Source: Azonexus sp.
GTDB taxonomy: Bacteria; Pseudomonadota; Gammaproteobacteria; Burkholderiales; Rhodocyclaceae
Assembly (NCBI GenBank): GCA_023150195.1
Contig: JAKLLI010000139.1
Coordinates: 1-5,566, forward strand
DNA: 5,566 nt
Direction: 5' to 3'
A program made the position numbers and the translations under genes. Every line of letters starts with the position of its first letter. The stretch's first letter is position 1. A model generated the notes under the pieces. That model searched no databases and was not told the DNA's origin. It was given only the letters and a program-made list of their open reading frames with translations. Shown piece by piece: positions 1-5,566 of this stretch.

Positions 1-107
1 TCGAAGGGCATCGCAGTGACCCGGCGATTCACGCGGCACTTGAGCAGTTGAAGGCCCGTTCGGCCTATTTGAAAATTCTCGGTTCCTATCCCGTCGCCGT
101 TTACTGA
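1..107 (+). CDS. pheA: Prephenate dehydratase / chorismate mutase (P-protein), C-terminal end, 5' truncated by window
   Basis: Only the last 34 codons and the stop are present. Reading from base 3 gives EGHRSDPAIHAALEQL, followed by a segment containing YLKILGSYP, and ends with TGA at 105-107. The EGH(R)..D..I..AL..L......LK.LGSYP pattern is the typical C-terminal end of the ACT regulatory domain of bacterial prephenate dehydratases. In that family the ACT domain binds phenylalanine and gives feedback inhibition. The enzyme converts prephenate to phenylpyruvate in the cytoplasm, and in Proteobacteria it is usually fused to an N-terminal chorismate mutase, which cannot be seen here. The identity is supported by its position directly before hisC and tyrA, the usual order in the aromatic supraoperon. 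The catalytic part lies outside the window, so activity cannot be judged. Confidence 0.9.
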   Translation, partial: EGHRSDPAIHAALEQLKARSAYLKILGSYPVAVY

Positions 108-110
108 GGG
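106..110 (+). promoter_or_regulatory. Ribosome binding site of hisC
   Basis: GAGGG overlaps the pheA stop codon and lies 6 bases before the ATG at 117. It supports that start and suggests translational coupling to pheA. Confidence 0.6.
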
Positions 111-116
111 CAGCCC

Positions 117-1205
117 ATGAGCCTTGCAGAACAAGCCTTGTCTTACGTCCGGGCGATTTCGCCGTATCAGCCCGGCAAACCGATGACCGAACTGGCCCGT
201 GACATGGGCATGCCGGTTGAACAGATTCTCAAACTGGCGTCGAACGAAAACCCCCTGGGCATGAGCCCGAAGGCACAAGCTGCGGTCAACGCGGCGATCA
301 GCGGCATTTCGCGTTACCCCGATCCCTTCGAACTGGTCGCGAAGCTCGCGGGCATGGCGGGGGTGGCCGCGAATCAGGTGGTGTTGGGTAACGGTTCCAA
401 CGATGTGCTCGATCTGATCGCCCGCGTCTTCCTCTGTGCCGGGCGCTCGGCCGTGTTTTCGCAGCATGCCTTTGCGGTGTATCCGCTGGCGACGATGTCG
501 ACCGGGGCGGAACTGATTTGCACGCCAGCCAAGGATTTTGGGCACGACCTCGAGGCGATGCTGGCCGCCATTCGCTCCGATACGCGGATCGTTTGGATTG
601 CCAATCCGAATAATCCCACCGGTAATTTCCTGCCGTATCCGGCCTTGCGTGAATTTCTGGATCGCGTGCCCAAAGACGTCATCGTGGTGCTCGACGAGGC
701 TTACAACGAATACATTCCGCCCGAGGCGCGGGTCGATAGCGCGGCCTGGGTTGGCGAGTATCCCAATCTGGTGGTCTGCCGTACCTTCTCCAAAATTTAT
801 GGCTTGGCTGGCTTGCGCGTGGGCTATGCGATGGCTGCGCCCGAGGTGGCGGACTGGATGAATCGGGTACGTCAGCCGTTCAACGTCAACAACCTGGCGA
901 TCGCCGGGGCGCTGGCCGCCCTGGATGACCATGCCTTCGTTGCCGCCAGCTACGAACTCAACACGTGCGGCAAGGCGCAACTGGTTGCCGGTTTCGATCG
1001 CCTGGGACTGAGTTACATCCCGTCCTACGGCAATTTCGTGACCTTCAAGGTTGGCGATGGCGCGGGAGTGAATCAAAAGCTCTTGCAACAAGGCGTGATC
1101 GTGCGCCCCATCGGTGGCTACGGCATGCCGGAATGGCTGCGGGTGACGATTGGCAGCGAAGCGGAAAACGCACGCTTCCTCGATGCCCTGGCGAGGTCCA
1201 TCTAA
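117..1205 (+). CDS. hisC: Histidinol-phosphate aminotransferase (HisC family), probably serving aromatic amino acid synthesis
   Basis: This is a 362-residue PLP-dependent class I/II aminotransferase of normal HisC length. Visible family motifs are SNENPLG at residues 42-48, the glycine-rich GNGSND at 91-96, NPNNPTG at 163-169, DEAY at 193-196, the PLP-lysine motif TFSKIYGLAGLR at 223-234 (Schiff-base lysine K226), and LRVTIG at 341-346, whose arginine binds the substrate in the family. HisC swaps the amino group between glutamate and imidazole-acetol phosphate. HisC paralogues placed between pheA and tyrA are generally thought to transaminate phenylpyruvate, hydroxyphenylpyruvate or prephenate, and that role is inferred here from context only. 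The ATG at 117 is preceded by GAGGG, and the N-terminus matches family length. The gene lies 9 bases after pheA and abuts tyrA with no gap, so it is almost certainly co-transcribed with both. Nothing in it looks broken. Confidence 0.93.
   Translation: MSLAEQALSYVRAISPYQPGKPMTELARDMGMPVEQILKLASNENPLGMSPKAQAAVNAAISGISRYPDPFELVAKLAGMAGVAANQVVLGNGSNDVLDLIARVFLCAGRSAVFSQHAFAVYPLATMSTGAELICTPAKDFGHDLEAMLAAIRSDTRIVWIANPNNPTGNFLPYPALREFLDRVPKDVIVVLDEAYNEYIPPEARVDSAAWVGEYPNLVVCRTFSKIYGLAGLRVGYAMAAPEVADWMNRVRQPFNVNNLAIAGALAALDDHAFVAASYELNTCGKAQLVAGFDRLGLSYIPSYGNFVTFKVGDGAGVNQKLLQQGVIVRPIGGYGMPEWLRVTIGSEAENARFLDALARSI
1193..1197 (+). promoter_or_regulatory. Ribosome binding site of tyrA inside the hisC 3' end
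   Basis: GAGGT lies 8 bases before the ATG at 1206, within the last codons of hisC. It supports the tyrA start that directly follows the hisC TAA. Confidence 0.55.
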
Positions 1206-2087
1206 ATGGATGCCGGGCTGCCCGAGTTTGGCAAGGTCGTCGTTTTTGGCACGGGGCTGATTGGTGGCTCCTTCGCGCTCGGGCTCAAGGAGGCCGGCAT
1301 GGTCGAAGAAGTGGTCGGCTTCGGGCGCACTCCGGCCACCTTGCGGGTGGCGCAGGAACTCGGTGTCATTGATCGAGCCGGGATCAATCCCGCGCACGAA
1401 ATCGGTGATGCCGACATTGTGCTGGTGGCGACGCCCGTGGCCCAGATGCCGGAAATTTTTGAGCGCATCGCACCCTACATTGGTCCCAATACCATCATTA
1501 CGGATGGTGGGTCGACCAAAGGGGATGTGGTTGCCGCTGCCCGCGCTGCCTTTCGCGGGCATATCGGAAAGTTCGTTCCAGCCCACCCGATTGCAGGGGC
1601 GGAAAATAGTGGTCCGACGGCTGCCCGCTGGAATCTCTATCAAGGCAAGAAGGTGGTAGTCACCCCCTTGCCGGAAAACAACGATGAACGTCTGGATCGG
1701 GTCAAGCGGGCTTGGGCGTTGTGTGGCGCGGATATTTACGAACTGACCCCGGAACTGCATGACCGCGTGTTTGCCGCCGTCAGTCATTTGCCGCATCTGC
1801 TGTCGTTTGCCCTGGTTCACGATCTGGCCGTGCGCGACGATGCCGATCTGTTCTTTACCTTTGCCGCCTCCGGCTTTCGCGATTTCACGCGGATTGCTGC
1901 CAGTCATCCGGAAATGTGGCGAGATATTGCGCTCGCCAACAAGGATGCGCTGCTTGGCGAGCTCGACAGCTATCGTCAGCAACTCGATCAACTCCATGAG
2001 GCGCTGGCGCAGGGCGATGGCTCGCGTCTGGAAGAAATTTTCGGCATTGCCCGTAAAGCCCGCCGCAATTGGGCCGGCGAGCACTGA
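1206..2087 (+). CDS. tyrA: Prephenate / cyclohexadienyl dehydrogenase
   Basis: This 293-residue monofunctional TyrA oxidatively decarboxylates prephenate (or arogenate) to 4-hydroxyphenylpyruvate (or tyrosine) in the cytoplasm. The N-terminal Rossmann domain carries GTGLIGGS at residues 15-22, then VATPV at 74-78 and DGGSTKG at 100-106. The catalytic region has AHPIAGAENSG at 126-136 with the probable catalytic His127, then SHLPHLLSFAL at 193-203. The helical dimerisation domain contains GFRDFTRIA at 223-231. There is no fused chorismate mutase and no ACT domain, so tyrosine feedback, if any, must act elsewhere. After the second beta strand the sequence reads VVGFGRTP (residues 36-43), without the acidic residue usual in NAD-specific enzymes. 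This hints at NADP use or relaxed cofactor choice (inference). The ATG start follows the hisC TAA without a spacer. The stop is in the same frame as the downstream ligE start. Confidence 0.95.
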   Translation: MDAGLPEFGKVVVFGTGLIGGSFALGLKEAGMVEEVVGFGRTPATLRVAQELGVIDRAGINPAHEIGDADIVLVATPVAQMPEIFERIAPYIGPNTIITDGGSTKGDVVAAARAAFRGHIGKFVPAHPIAGAENSGPTAARWNLYQGKKVVVTPLPENNDERLDRVKRAWALCGADIYELTPELHDRVFAAVSHLPHLLSFALVHDLAVRDDADLFFTFAASGFRDFTRIAASHPEMWRDIALANKDALLGELDSYRQQLDQLHEALAQGDGSRLEEIFGIARKARRNWAGEH

Positions 2088-2090
2088 GCC

Positions 2091-2162
2091 GTGGCGCTTT
2101 GGCGCGCGGGAGTGCGCGGCCTGCTGTTCGCGTTTCTGTTGATTGCCAGGCTGGGTTTTGCG
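2091..2162 (+). other. Predicted Sec signal peptide of LigE
   Basis: Codons 1-24 encode a positively charged start (R5, R9), a hydrophobic core at residues 11-24 and a small-residue cleavage site (G22 at -3, A24 at -1) before VPPE. An arginine at residue 20 interrupts the core, which is somewhat unusual. The nucleotidyltransferase domain begins immediately afterwards, so this segment is an extension and not part of the fold. Confidence 0.7.
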
Positions 2163-2933
2163 GTGCCGCCAGAGATCTTGCTGGCGAATGTGTATCACGA
2201 AGGGATTGACCCCGCCGCTTATTTGGTTAGCGAGAAGCTGGATGGCGTTCGTGCCATCTGGGATGGAAAAAATCTGCATTTTCGGAGCGGGCACCCGGTG
2301 AATGCGCCGCACTGGTTTACGGCGGCTTTACCTACCGAAGCACTCGACGGCGAACTCTGGATTGCCCGGGGGCAGTTCGAAAAGCTGTCTGCCACGGTCC
2401 GGCGAAGCGAGCCGGTGGACGAGGAATGGCGGCAGGTTCGCTACATGATCTTCGAATTACCCGGTGCAGCGGGTCGCTTTTCTGAGCGGGTGGCGCAGAT
2501 ACGCAAGATCGTGGCGCAGGTGAATCAACCCTGGCTGCAGGCGGTCGTTCAGCATGCGGCGGTCGACCGGGCAAAACTCGAAAAAATGCTGACGGAGACC
2601 CTCAAACAGGGTGGTGAAGGCTTGATGCTGCATCGCGCCGATGCGCTTTATGAAAGCGGGCGCAGCGACACCCTGCTCAAGTTGAAACCCTGGCTTGATG
2701 CCGAGGGCGAGGTGATTGCGCATCTGCCGGGGAAGGGCAAATACGCCGGCCTGCTCGGTGCCCTGCAATTGCGCCTGAGCGATGGGCAGGTCCTTCGCCT
2801 GGGCACGGGTTTTAGCGATGCGCAACGCCGCAATCCGCCGCCCGTCGGCGCACGGGTGACCTATCGTTATCGTGAGCTGACCCGCAAGGGTTTGCCCCGG
2901 TTCGCCAGTTTTGTCCGGGTTCGCGAGGATTGA
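2091..2933 (+). CDS. ligE: LigE-type ATP-dependent DNA ligase with signal peptide (predicted periplasmic)
   Basis: This is a 280-residue minimal ATP-dependent DNA ligase, which seals nicks in double-stranded DNA. Nucleotidyltransferase motifs appear in order: motif I EKLDGVR at residues 48-54 (adenylated lysine K49), motif III DGELW at 86-90, motif IIIa YMIFELP at 118-124, motif [10 protein letters not shown] at 175-182 and motif V LLKLKPW at 195-201. A short OB-fold follows and ends in the LigE-like [15 protein letters not shown] at 260-274. There is no BRCT, zinc-finger or extra DNA-binding domain. Residues 1-24 look like a Sec signal peptide: R5 and R9, a hydrophobic stretch [14 protein letters not shown], and probable cleavage after A24. 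LigE enzymes of Gram-negative bacteria are known to be secreted and have been linked to extracellular DNA, biofilm or uptake. The GTG at 2091 is the earliest possible start because the tyrA TGA is in frame two codons upstream. A GTG at 2112 would also leave a signal peptide. Only a weak GGCGAG precedes the start. The family call is firm; the exact start and the location are less certain. Confidence 0.88.
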   Translation: MALWRAGVRGLLFAFLLIARLGFAVPPEILLANVYHEGIDPAAYLVSEKLDGVRAIWDGKNLHFRSGHPVNAPHWFTAALPTEALDGELWIARGQFEKLSATVRRSEPVDEEWRQVRYMIFELPGAAGRFSERVAQIRKIVAQVNQPWLQAVVQHAAVDRAKLEKMLTETLKQGGEGLMLHRADALYESGRSDTLLKLKPWLDAEGEVIAHLPGKGKYAGLLGALQLRLSDGQVLRLGTGFSDAQRRNPPPVGARVTYRYRELTRKGLPRFASFVRVRED

Positions 2934-2951
2934 GCATGGCTGCGATAAAAT
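2920..2951 (+). promoter_or_regulatory. Candidate sigma70 promoter for rfbBAC
   Basis: The gap between ligE and rfbB contains TGCGATAAAAT at 2941-2951. TAAAAT (2946-2951) matches the -10 consensus at five of six positions, and GATAAA (2944-2949) preceded by TGC would fit an extended -10. The best -35 at a sensible distance is a poor TTCGCG at 2920-2925, inside the end of ligE. A start near 2957-2959 would give a leader of fewer than 30 bases. This is the only sizeable intergenic space in the window, which supports a promoter here. The weak -35 keeps confidence modest. Confidence 0.4.
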
Positions 2952-2985
2952 CCCGCCTCTTGCGTCTTTTTTCGATGGTTTTCGC

Positions 2986-4050
2986 ATGATTCTCGTGACC
3001 GGCGGTGCCGGCTTTATCGGCAGTAATTTTGTCCTCGACTGGTTGGCGGGCTCGGACGAGCCTGTCGTCAATCTGGACGCGCTGACCTATGCCGGCAATC
3101 GGGAAAATCTCCAGTCGCTGGCCGGCGATGCGCGACACCACTTCGTCCATGGCAGCATTGCCGATGCCGGTTTGCTGGCGGACCTGTTTGCCCGCTACCC
3201 GCTGCGTGCCGTGATCAATTTTGCCGCGGAATCGCATGTCGACCGTAGCATTCAGGGGCCGGAAGCCTTTATCCAGACCAATATTGTTGGCACGTTTCGA
3301 CTGCTTGAAGCGGCACGCGCGTATTACGGTCAACTGGCCGAGATCGATCAAAAGGCGTTTCGCTTCCTGCAGGTGTCGACCGATGAGGTCTATGGCTCGC
3401 TGGGTCAGGCGGATGCCGCTTTCCGCGAGACCACCCCTTACGCGCCGAACAGTCCATATTCCGCCAGCAAGGCCGCCTCAGACCACCTGGTACGCGCCTA
3501 TCACCACACCTATGGTTTGCCAGTACTGACCACCAATTGCTCCAATAACTACGGTCCCTATCACTTCCCGGAAAAGCTGATCCCCTTGTGCATCCTCAAT
3601 GCGCTCGCGGGCAAGCCCTTGCCGATATATGGTGATGGGCAGCAAATTCGTGACTGGCTTTACGTCAAGGATCACTGCAGCGCGATTCGTCGCGTGCTGG
3701 AGGCCGGCGTGCCGGGCGAGGTCTATAACGTGGGCGGCTGGAACGAACGGGCGAATCTTGAGGTGGTGAATTCGCTGTGTACGCTGCTTGATGAGCTTTC
3801 GCCACGCGCGGATGGCCTGTCGTATGCGACCCAGATCGCCTTCGTGAAGGATAGGCCCGGTCATGATCGTCGTTATGCCATCGACGCCTCACGGCTGGCC
3901 GACGAACTGGGCTGGCGCCCGGCAGAAACGTTTGAGTCCGGGCTCAGAAAAACGGTGAGCTGGTATCTGGATCATCCCGAGTGGGTGGCGCGCGTGAGCA
4001 GCGGCGCTTACCGCGACTGGCTGGGAGCGCAATACGAGGGCATGGCATGA
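2986..4050 (+). CDS. rfbB: dTDP-glucose 4,6-dehydratase
   Basis: This 354-residue extended short-chain dehydrogenase is of usual RfbB/RmlB length. It converts dTDP-glucose to dTDP-4-keto-6-deoxyglucose in the cytoplasm with tightly bound NAD, the second step of dTDP-rhamnose synthesis. Motifs are the NAD-binding [10 protein letters not shown] at residues 5-14, [11 protein letters not shown] at 79-89, catalytic T132-D133-E134 in STDEVYG, and the YxxxK pair Y158 and K162 in [25 protein letters not shown] at 187-200 and [15 protein letters not shown] at 216-230 follow, all diagnostic for the family. The ATG at 2986 was chosen because [10 protein letters not shown] places the Rossmann motif at the usual position; in-frame codons further upstream would add about 25 unrelated residues and overlap ligE. 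The ribosome binding site is weak (GATGG at 2974-2978). The stop overlaps the rfbA start by four bases (ATGA), implying coupling. Confidence 0.96.
   Translation: MILVTGGAGFIGSNFVLDWLAGSDEPVVNLDALTYAGNRENLQSLAGDARHHFVHGSIADAGLLADLFARYPLRAVINFAAESHVDRSIQGPEAFIQTNIVGTFRLLEAARAYYGQLAEIDQKAFRFLQVSTDEVYGSLGQADAAFRETTPYAPNSPYSASKAASDHLVRAYHHTYGLPVLTTNCSNNYGPYHFPEKLIPLCILNALAGKPLPIYGDGQQIRDWLYVKDHCSAIRRVLEAGVPGEVYNVGGWNERANLEVVNSLCTLLDELSPRADGLSYATQIAFVKDRPGHDRRYAIDASRLADELGWRPAETFESGLRKTVSWYLDHPEWVARVSSGAYRDWLGAQYEGMA
4036..4040 (+). promoter_or_regulatory. Ribosome binding site of rfbA inside the rfbB 3' end
   Basis: GAGGG lies 6 bases before the ATG at 4047. It decides for that start over the out-of-frame ATG at 4042 and over a longer in-frame ATG at 3981. 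Confidence 0.65.
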
Positions 4051-4931
4051 GACAACGCAAGGGCATCATTCTGGCCGGCGGGTCGGGCACCCGCCTGTAT
4101 CCGGCGACGCTATCCGTATCGAAGCAGTTGCTGCCGGTGTACGACAAGCCGATGATCTATTACCCCTTGACCACCCTGATGCTGGCCGGGATTCGCGACA
4201 TCCTGGTGATCTCCACGCCGCAGGATACGCCGCGTTTTTCCCAGCTGCTGGGCGATGGCAGCCAGTGGGGCCTGAATCTCTCCTACGCTGTGCAACCCAG
4301 CCCGGATGGACTGGCGCAGGCCTTCATCATTGGCGCGGATTTTGTCGGCAATGGCCCGAGTGCCCTGATTCTTGGCGACAATATTTTTCATGGCCACAAT
4401 TTCAGCGATCTGCTCAAGCGCGCGAATGCCCGGGAAACGGGCGCGACCGTGTTTGCCTATACGGTGAATGATCCTGAGCGCTATGGGGTTGTCGAGTTTG
4501 ACGAGCAGCGGCGTGCGATTTCCATTGAAGAAAAGCCGCGTGAGCCGCGCTCCCGTTATGCCGTCACCGGGCTGTATTTTTACGACGCCACGGTTGTGGA
4601 CATTACCCGCAATATCCAGCCTGGGGCGCGGGGTGAGCTGGAAATTACCGATGTCAATCGTGCCTATCTCACGCGCGGTCAGCTCAATGTGGAAACGCTG
4701 GGGCGGGGCTATGCCTGGCTGGATACCGGAACCCACGATTCCCTGCTGGAAGCTGGACAATTCATTGCCACCATCGAAAAGCGCCAGGGACTCAAACTGG
4801 CGTGCCCCGAAGAAATTGCCTGGCGTCAGGGATGGATCAGCGATGAGGATTTACGGCGCGTGGCCAAACCGTATGAAAAAACCGGCTATGGCCAGTATCT
4901 GCACGGTTTGTTGCGCGAAAGGGAGGCGTGA
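4047..4931 (+). CDS. rfbA: Glucose-1-phosphate thymidylyltransferase
   Basis: This 294-residue nucleotidyltransferase is of standard RfbA/RmlA length. It joins dTTP and glucose-1-phosphate to give dTDP-glucose and pyrophosphate, the first committed step of dTDP-rhamnose synthesis, and is commonly inhibited by dTDP-rhamnose. Visible motifs are the nucleotide-binding signature [11 protein letters not shown] at residues 11-21 with K26 in [17 protein letters not shown] at 83-93, LGDNIFHG at 109-116 with metal-binding D111, EEKP at 161-164, VTGLYFYD at 173-180, and [13 protein letters not shown] at 224-236 with the second metal-binding D226. The start at 4047 overlaps the rfbB stop in an ATGA arrangement and has a good Shine-Dalgarno. 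A longer in-frame ATG at 3981 would add 22 residues that do not belong to the family. The stop shares its last base with the rfbC start. No key residue is missing. Confidence 0.96.
   Translation: MRQRKGIILAGGSGTRLYPATLSVSKQLLPVYDKPMIYYPLTTLMLAGIRDILVISTPQDTPRFSQLLGDGSQWGLNLSYAVQPSPDGLAQAFIIGADFVGNGPSALILGDNIFHGHNFSDLLKRANARETGATVFAYTVNDPERYGVVEFDEQRRAISIEEKPREPRSRYAVTGLYFYDATVVDITRNIQPGARGELEITDVNRAYLTRGQLNVETLGRGYAWLDTGTHDSLLEAGQFIATIEKRQGLKLACPEEIAWRQGWISDEDLRRVAKPYEKTGYGQYLHGLLREREA
4921..4926 (+). promoter_or_regulatory. Ribosome binding site of rfbC inside the rfbA 3' end
   Basis: GGGAGG lies 4 bases before the ATG at 4931. The GTG at 4928, one codon earlier in the same frame, would leave only one base of spacing, so the ATG is preferred. 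Confidence 0.65.
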
Positions 4932-5479
4932 TGAAAGTGATTCCCACGCGCTTGCCGGAAGTGGTCATTGTCGAGCCGCGTATTTTTGGTGACGCGCGGG
5001 GCTTCTTTTTCGAGAGCTTTAACCGACGGCAATTCAATCAGGCGCTTTCCCTCGACGTGGAGTTTGTGCAGGACAGTCATTCCCGAAGTGCGCAAGGGGT
5101 TTTGCGCGGCTTGCATTACCAGCTTGCGCCGCATGCCCAGGGAAAGTTGGTGCGTGTTGTGCACGGCGAGATTTTCGATGTCGCGGTCGACGTGCGAAAA
5201 CGCTCAAAAACCTTCGGTTGCTGGACCGGGGTGCGCTTGAGTAGTGAAAACCATCGGCAACTCTGGATTCCTCAAGGCTTTGCCCATGGTTTTCTGGTGC
5301 TGAGCGAATCTGCCGAGGTGCTGTACAAGACGACGGATTTTTACGCGCCTGATGCAGAGCGCGGTATCCGTTGGGATGATCCGCAACTGGCCATCGACTG
5401 GCCGCTCCCTGGCGCCCCGATTTTGTCGGACAAGGATCGCCTTGCCCCGCTGTTTGCCGATGCCGAAATTTTTGAATGA
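4931..5479 (+). CDS. rfbC: dTDP-4-dehydrorhamnose 3,5-epimerase
   Basis: This 182-residue cupin-fold epimerase is of normal RfbC/RmlC length. It inverts C3 and C5 of dTDP-4-keto-6-deoxyglucose to give dTDP-4-keto-L-rhamnose. Motifs are the opening EPRIFGDARGFFFESFN at residues 15-31, QDSHSRSAQGVLRGLHYQ at 47-64 with the catalytic His62, KLVRVVHGEIFDVAVDVR at 72-89, WIPQGFAHGF at 112-121 and LYKTTDFYAP at 131-140 with the probable catalytic Tyr132. RGIRWDDPQLAIDWP at 144-158 and D169, near the end, also fit the family. The start overlaps the rfbA stop by one base (TGATG) and has a strong Shine-Dalgarno, so translation is coupled. The next gene is not rfbD, the reductase that usually completes the pathway, but aroA, 13 bases downstream. 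Confidence 0.95.
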   Translation: MKVIPTRLPEVVIVEPRIFGDARGFFFESFNRRQFNQALSLDVEFVQDSHSRSAQGVLRGLHYQLAPHAQGKLVRVVHGEIFDVAVDVRKRSKTFGCWTGVRLSSENHRQLWIPQGFAHGFLVLSESAEVLYKTTDFYAPDAERGIRWDDPQLAIDWPLPGAPILSDKDRLAPLFADAEIFE

Positions 5480-5481
5480 AC

Positions 5482-5485
5482 AGGA
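5482..5485 (+). promoter_or_regulatory. Ribosome binding site of aroA
   Basis: AGGA lies 7 bases before the GTG at 5493 in the 13-base spacer after rfbC. The two ATGs at 5485 and 5488 are out of frame with aroA, so this site favours the GTG start. Confidence 0.5.
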
Positions 5486-5492
5486 TGATGCT

Positions 5493-5566
5493 GTGAGCGT
5501 TGAATTTCTTGATTTGCCCCAGATGGTTGCCGCTGGCGGAACCGTGCGTCTGCCCGGGTCGAAAAG
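5493..5566 (+). CDS. aroA: 3-phosphoshikimate 1-carboxyvinyltransferase (EPSP synthase), N-terminal start, truncated by window end
   Basis: From a GTG at 5493 the frame reads (M)SVEFLDLPQM, then AAGGTVRLPGSK, and runs off the window after 24 full codons. The short EFLDLP lead followed by G.VRLPGSK is the usual AroA N-terminus, in which the lysine of PGSKS binds shikimate-3-phosphate and phosphoenolpyruvate. The enzyme makes EPSP, the precursor of chorismate, in the cytoplasm. The gene is 13 bases after rfbC on the same strand and so may depend on transcription through the rfb genes. In related supraoperons aroA directly follows tyrA, which supports the identity despite the short fragment. An upstream TTG at 5472 is in frame but would overlap rfbC and is unlikely to be the start. 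Confidence 0.85.
   Translation, partial: MSVEFLDLPQMVAAGGTVRLPGSK

Noticed and set aside
2080..2100. Mobile element or attachment-site junction at the left edge of the ligE-rfb block
   Set aside because: No direct or inverted repeat shared with the right edge (around 5480-5492), no integrase or transposase, and no clear change in base composition by eye.
2911..2985. Upstream extension of rfbB (extra 25 residues)
   Set aside because: It overlaps the ligE end, and the added residues do not fit the family, which begins right before the TGGAGFIG motif.
2952..2985. Rho-independent terminator after ligE, suggested by the T-run near 2967-2972
   Set aside because: No stable GC-rich inverted repeat precedes the T-run; the weak GGC/GCC pairing around it would not form a terminator stem.
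2457..3351. Long minus-strand open frames of 204 and 179 codons across ligE-rfbB
   Set aside because: They lie opposite clearly conserved genes, show no recognisable motif and are expected by chance opposite GC-rich coding sequence.
3981..4046. Upstream extension of rfbA from the ATG at 3981
   Set aside because: It lies within rfbB. The ATGA overlap and GAGGG site fit the start at 4047, which gives the normal protein length.
4110..4760. 216-codon minus-strand open frame opposite rfbA
   Set aside because: It is fully antisense to a gene with intact family motifs, has no recognisable domain, and has low-complexity composition typical of a shadow frame.
5087..5098. Sequence resembling a Haemophilus-type DNA uptake signal, considered because LigE can be linked to competence
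   Set aside because: Only a partial match (AAGTGCG followed by CA) occurs once inside rfbC. No Neisseria-type uptake sequence was seen either, so chance is the better explanation.
5485..5496. Tiny frame ATG-ATG-CTG-TGA in the rfbC-aroA spacer
   Set aside because: Three codons long with no support for being a leader peptide; it is probably incidental to the aroA ribosome binding region.

Overview
The window is a dense, single-strand (+) stretch of GC-rich bacterial DNA, with no gene-free interval longer than about 52 bases. It holds eight protein genes in one direction: the end of pheA, then complete hisC, tyrA, a secreted ATP-dependent DNA ligase of the LigE type, rfbB, rfbA and rfbC, then the first codons of aroA. 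The pheA-hisC-tyrA-aroA order is the aromatic amino acid supraoperon known from Betaproteobacteria and some Gammaproteobacteria. With the sequence style of TyrA, AroA and LigE, this suggests a betaproteobacterium, perhaps of the Rhodocyclales. That placement is inference and was not tested by any search.

Layout. Positions 1-107 are the C-terminal end of prephenate dehydratase (PheA). Positions 117-1205 are a histidinol-phosphate/aromatic aminotransferase (HisC). Positions 1206-2087 are prephenate (or cyclohexadienyl) dehydrogenase (TyrA), starting on the base after the hisC stop. Positions 2091-2933 are the LigE-type ligase, which begins with a signal peptide. A 52-base gap (2934-2985) contains a promoter-like -10 element. 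Positions 2986-5479 are three tightly coupled dTDP-sugar genes: rfbB (dTDP-glucose 4,6-dehydratase), rfbA (glucose-1-phosphate thymidylyltransferase) and rfbC (dTDP-4-dehydrorhamnose 3,5-epimerase). From 5493 the reading frame is the N-terminus of EPSP synthase (AroA), cut by the window end.

How the genes work together. PheA, TyrA, HisC and AroA belong to the shikimate-to-phenylalanine/tyrosine route: AroA makes the chorismate precursor, PheA and TyrA take prephenate to phenylpyruvate or hydroxyphenylpyruvate, and a HisC-family enzyme can carry out the final transamination. RfbA, RfbB and RfbC turn glucose-1-phosphate into dTDP-4-keto-L-rhamnose for lipopolysaccharide or other surface glycans. 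The last enzyme, RfbD, is absent from the window. LigE is predicted to act outside the cytoplasm on nicked DNA.

The notable point is architectural. A four-gene block (ligE-rfbBAC) with no metabolic link to aromatic synthesis sits exactly between tyrA and aroA, without a visible mobile element or terminator. All individual genes belong to known families. I did not find a convincing undescribed system.
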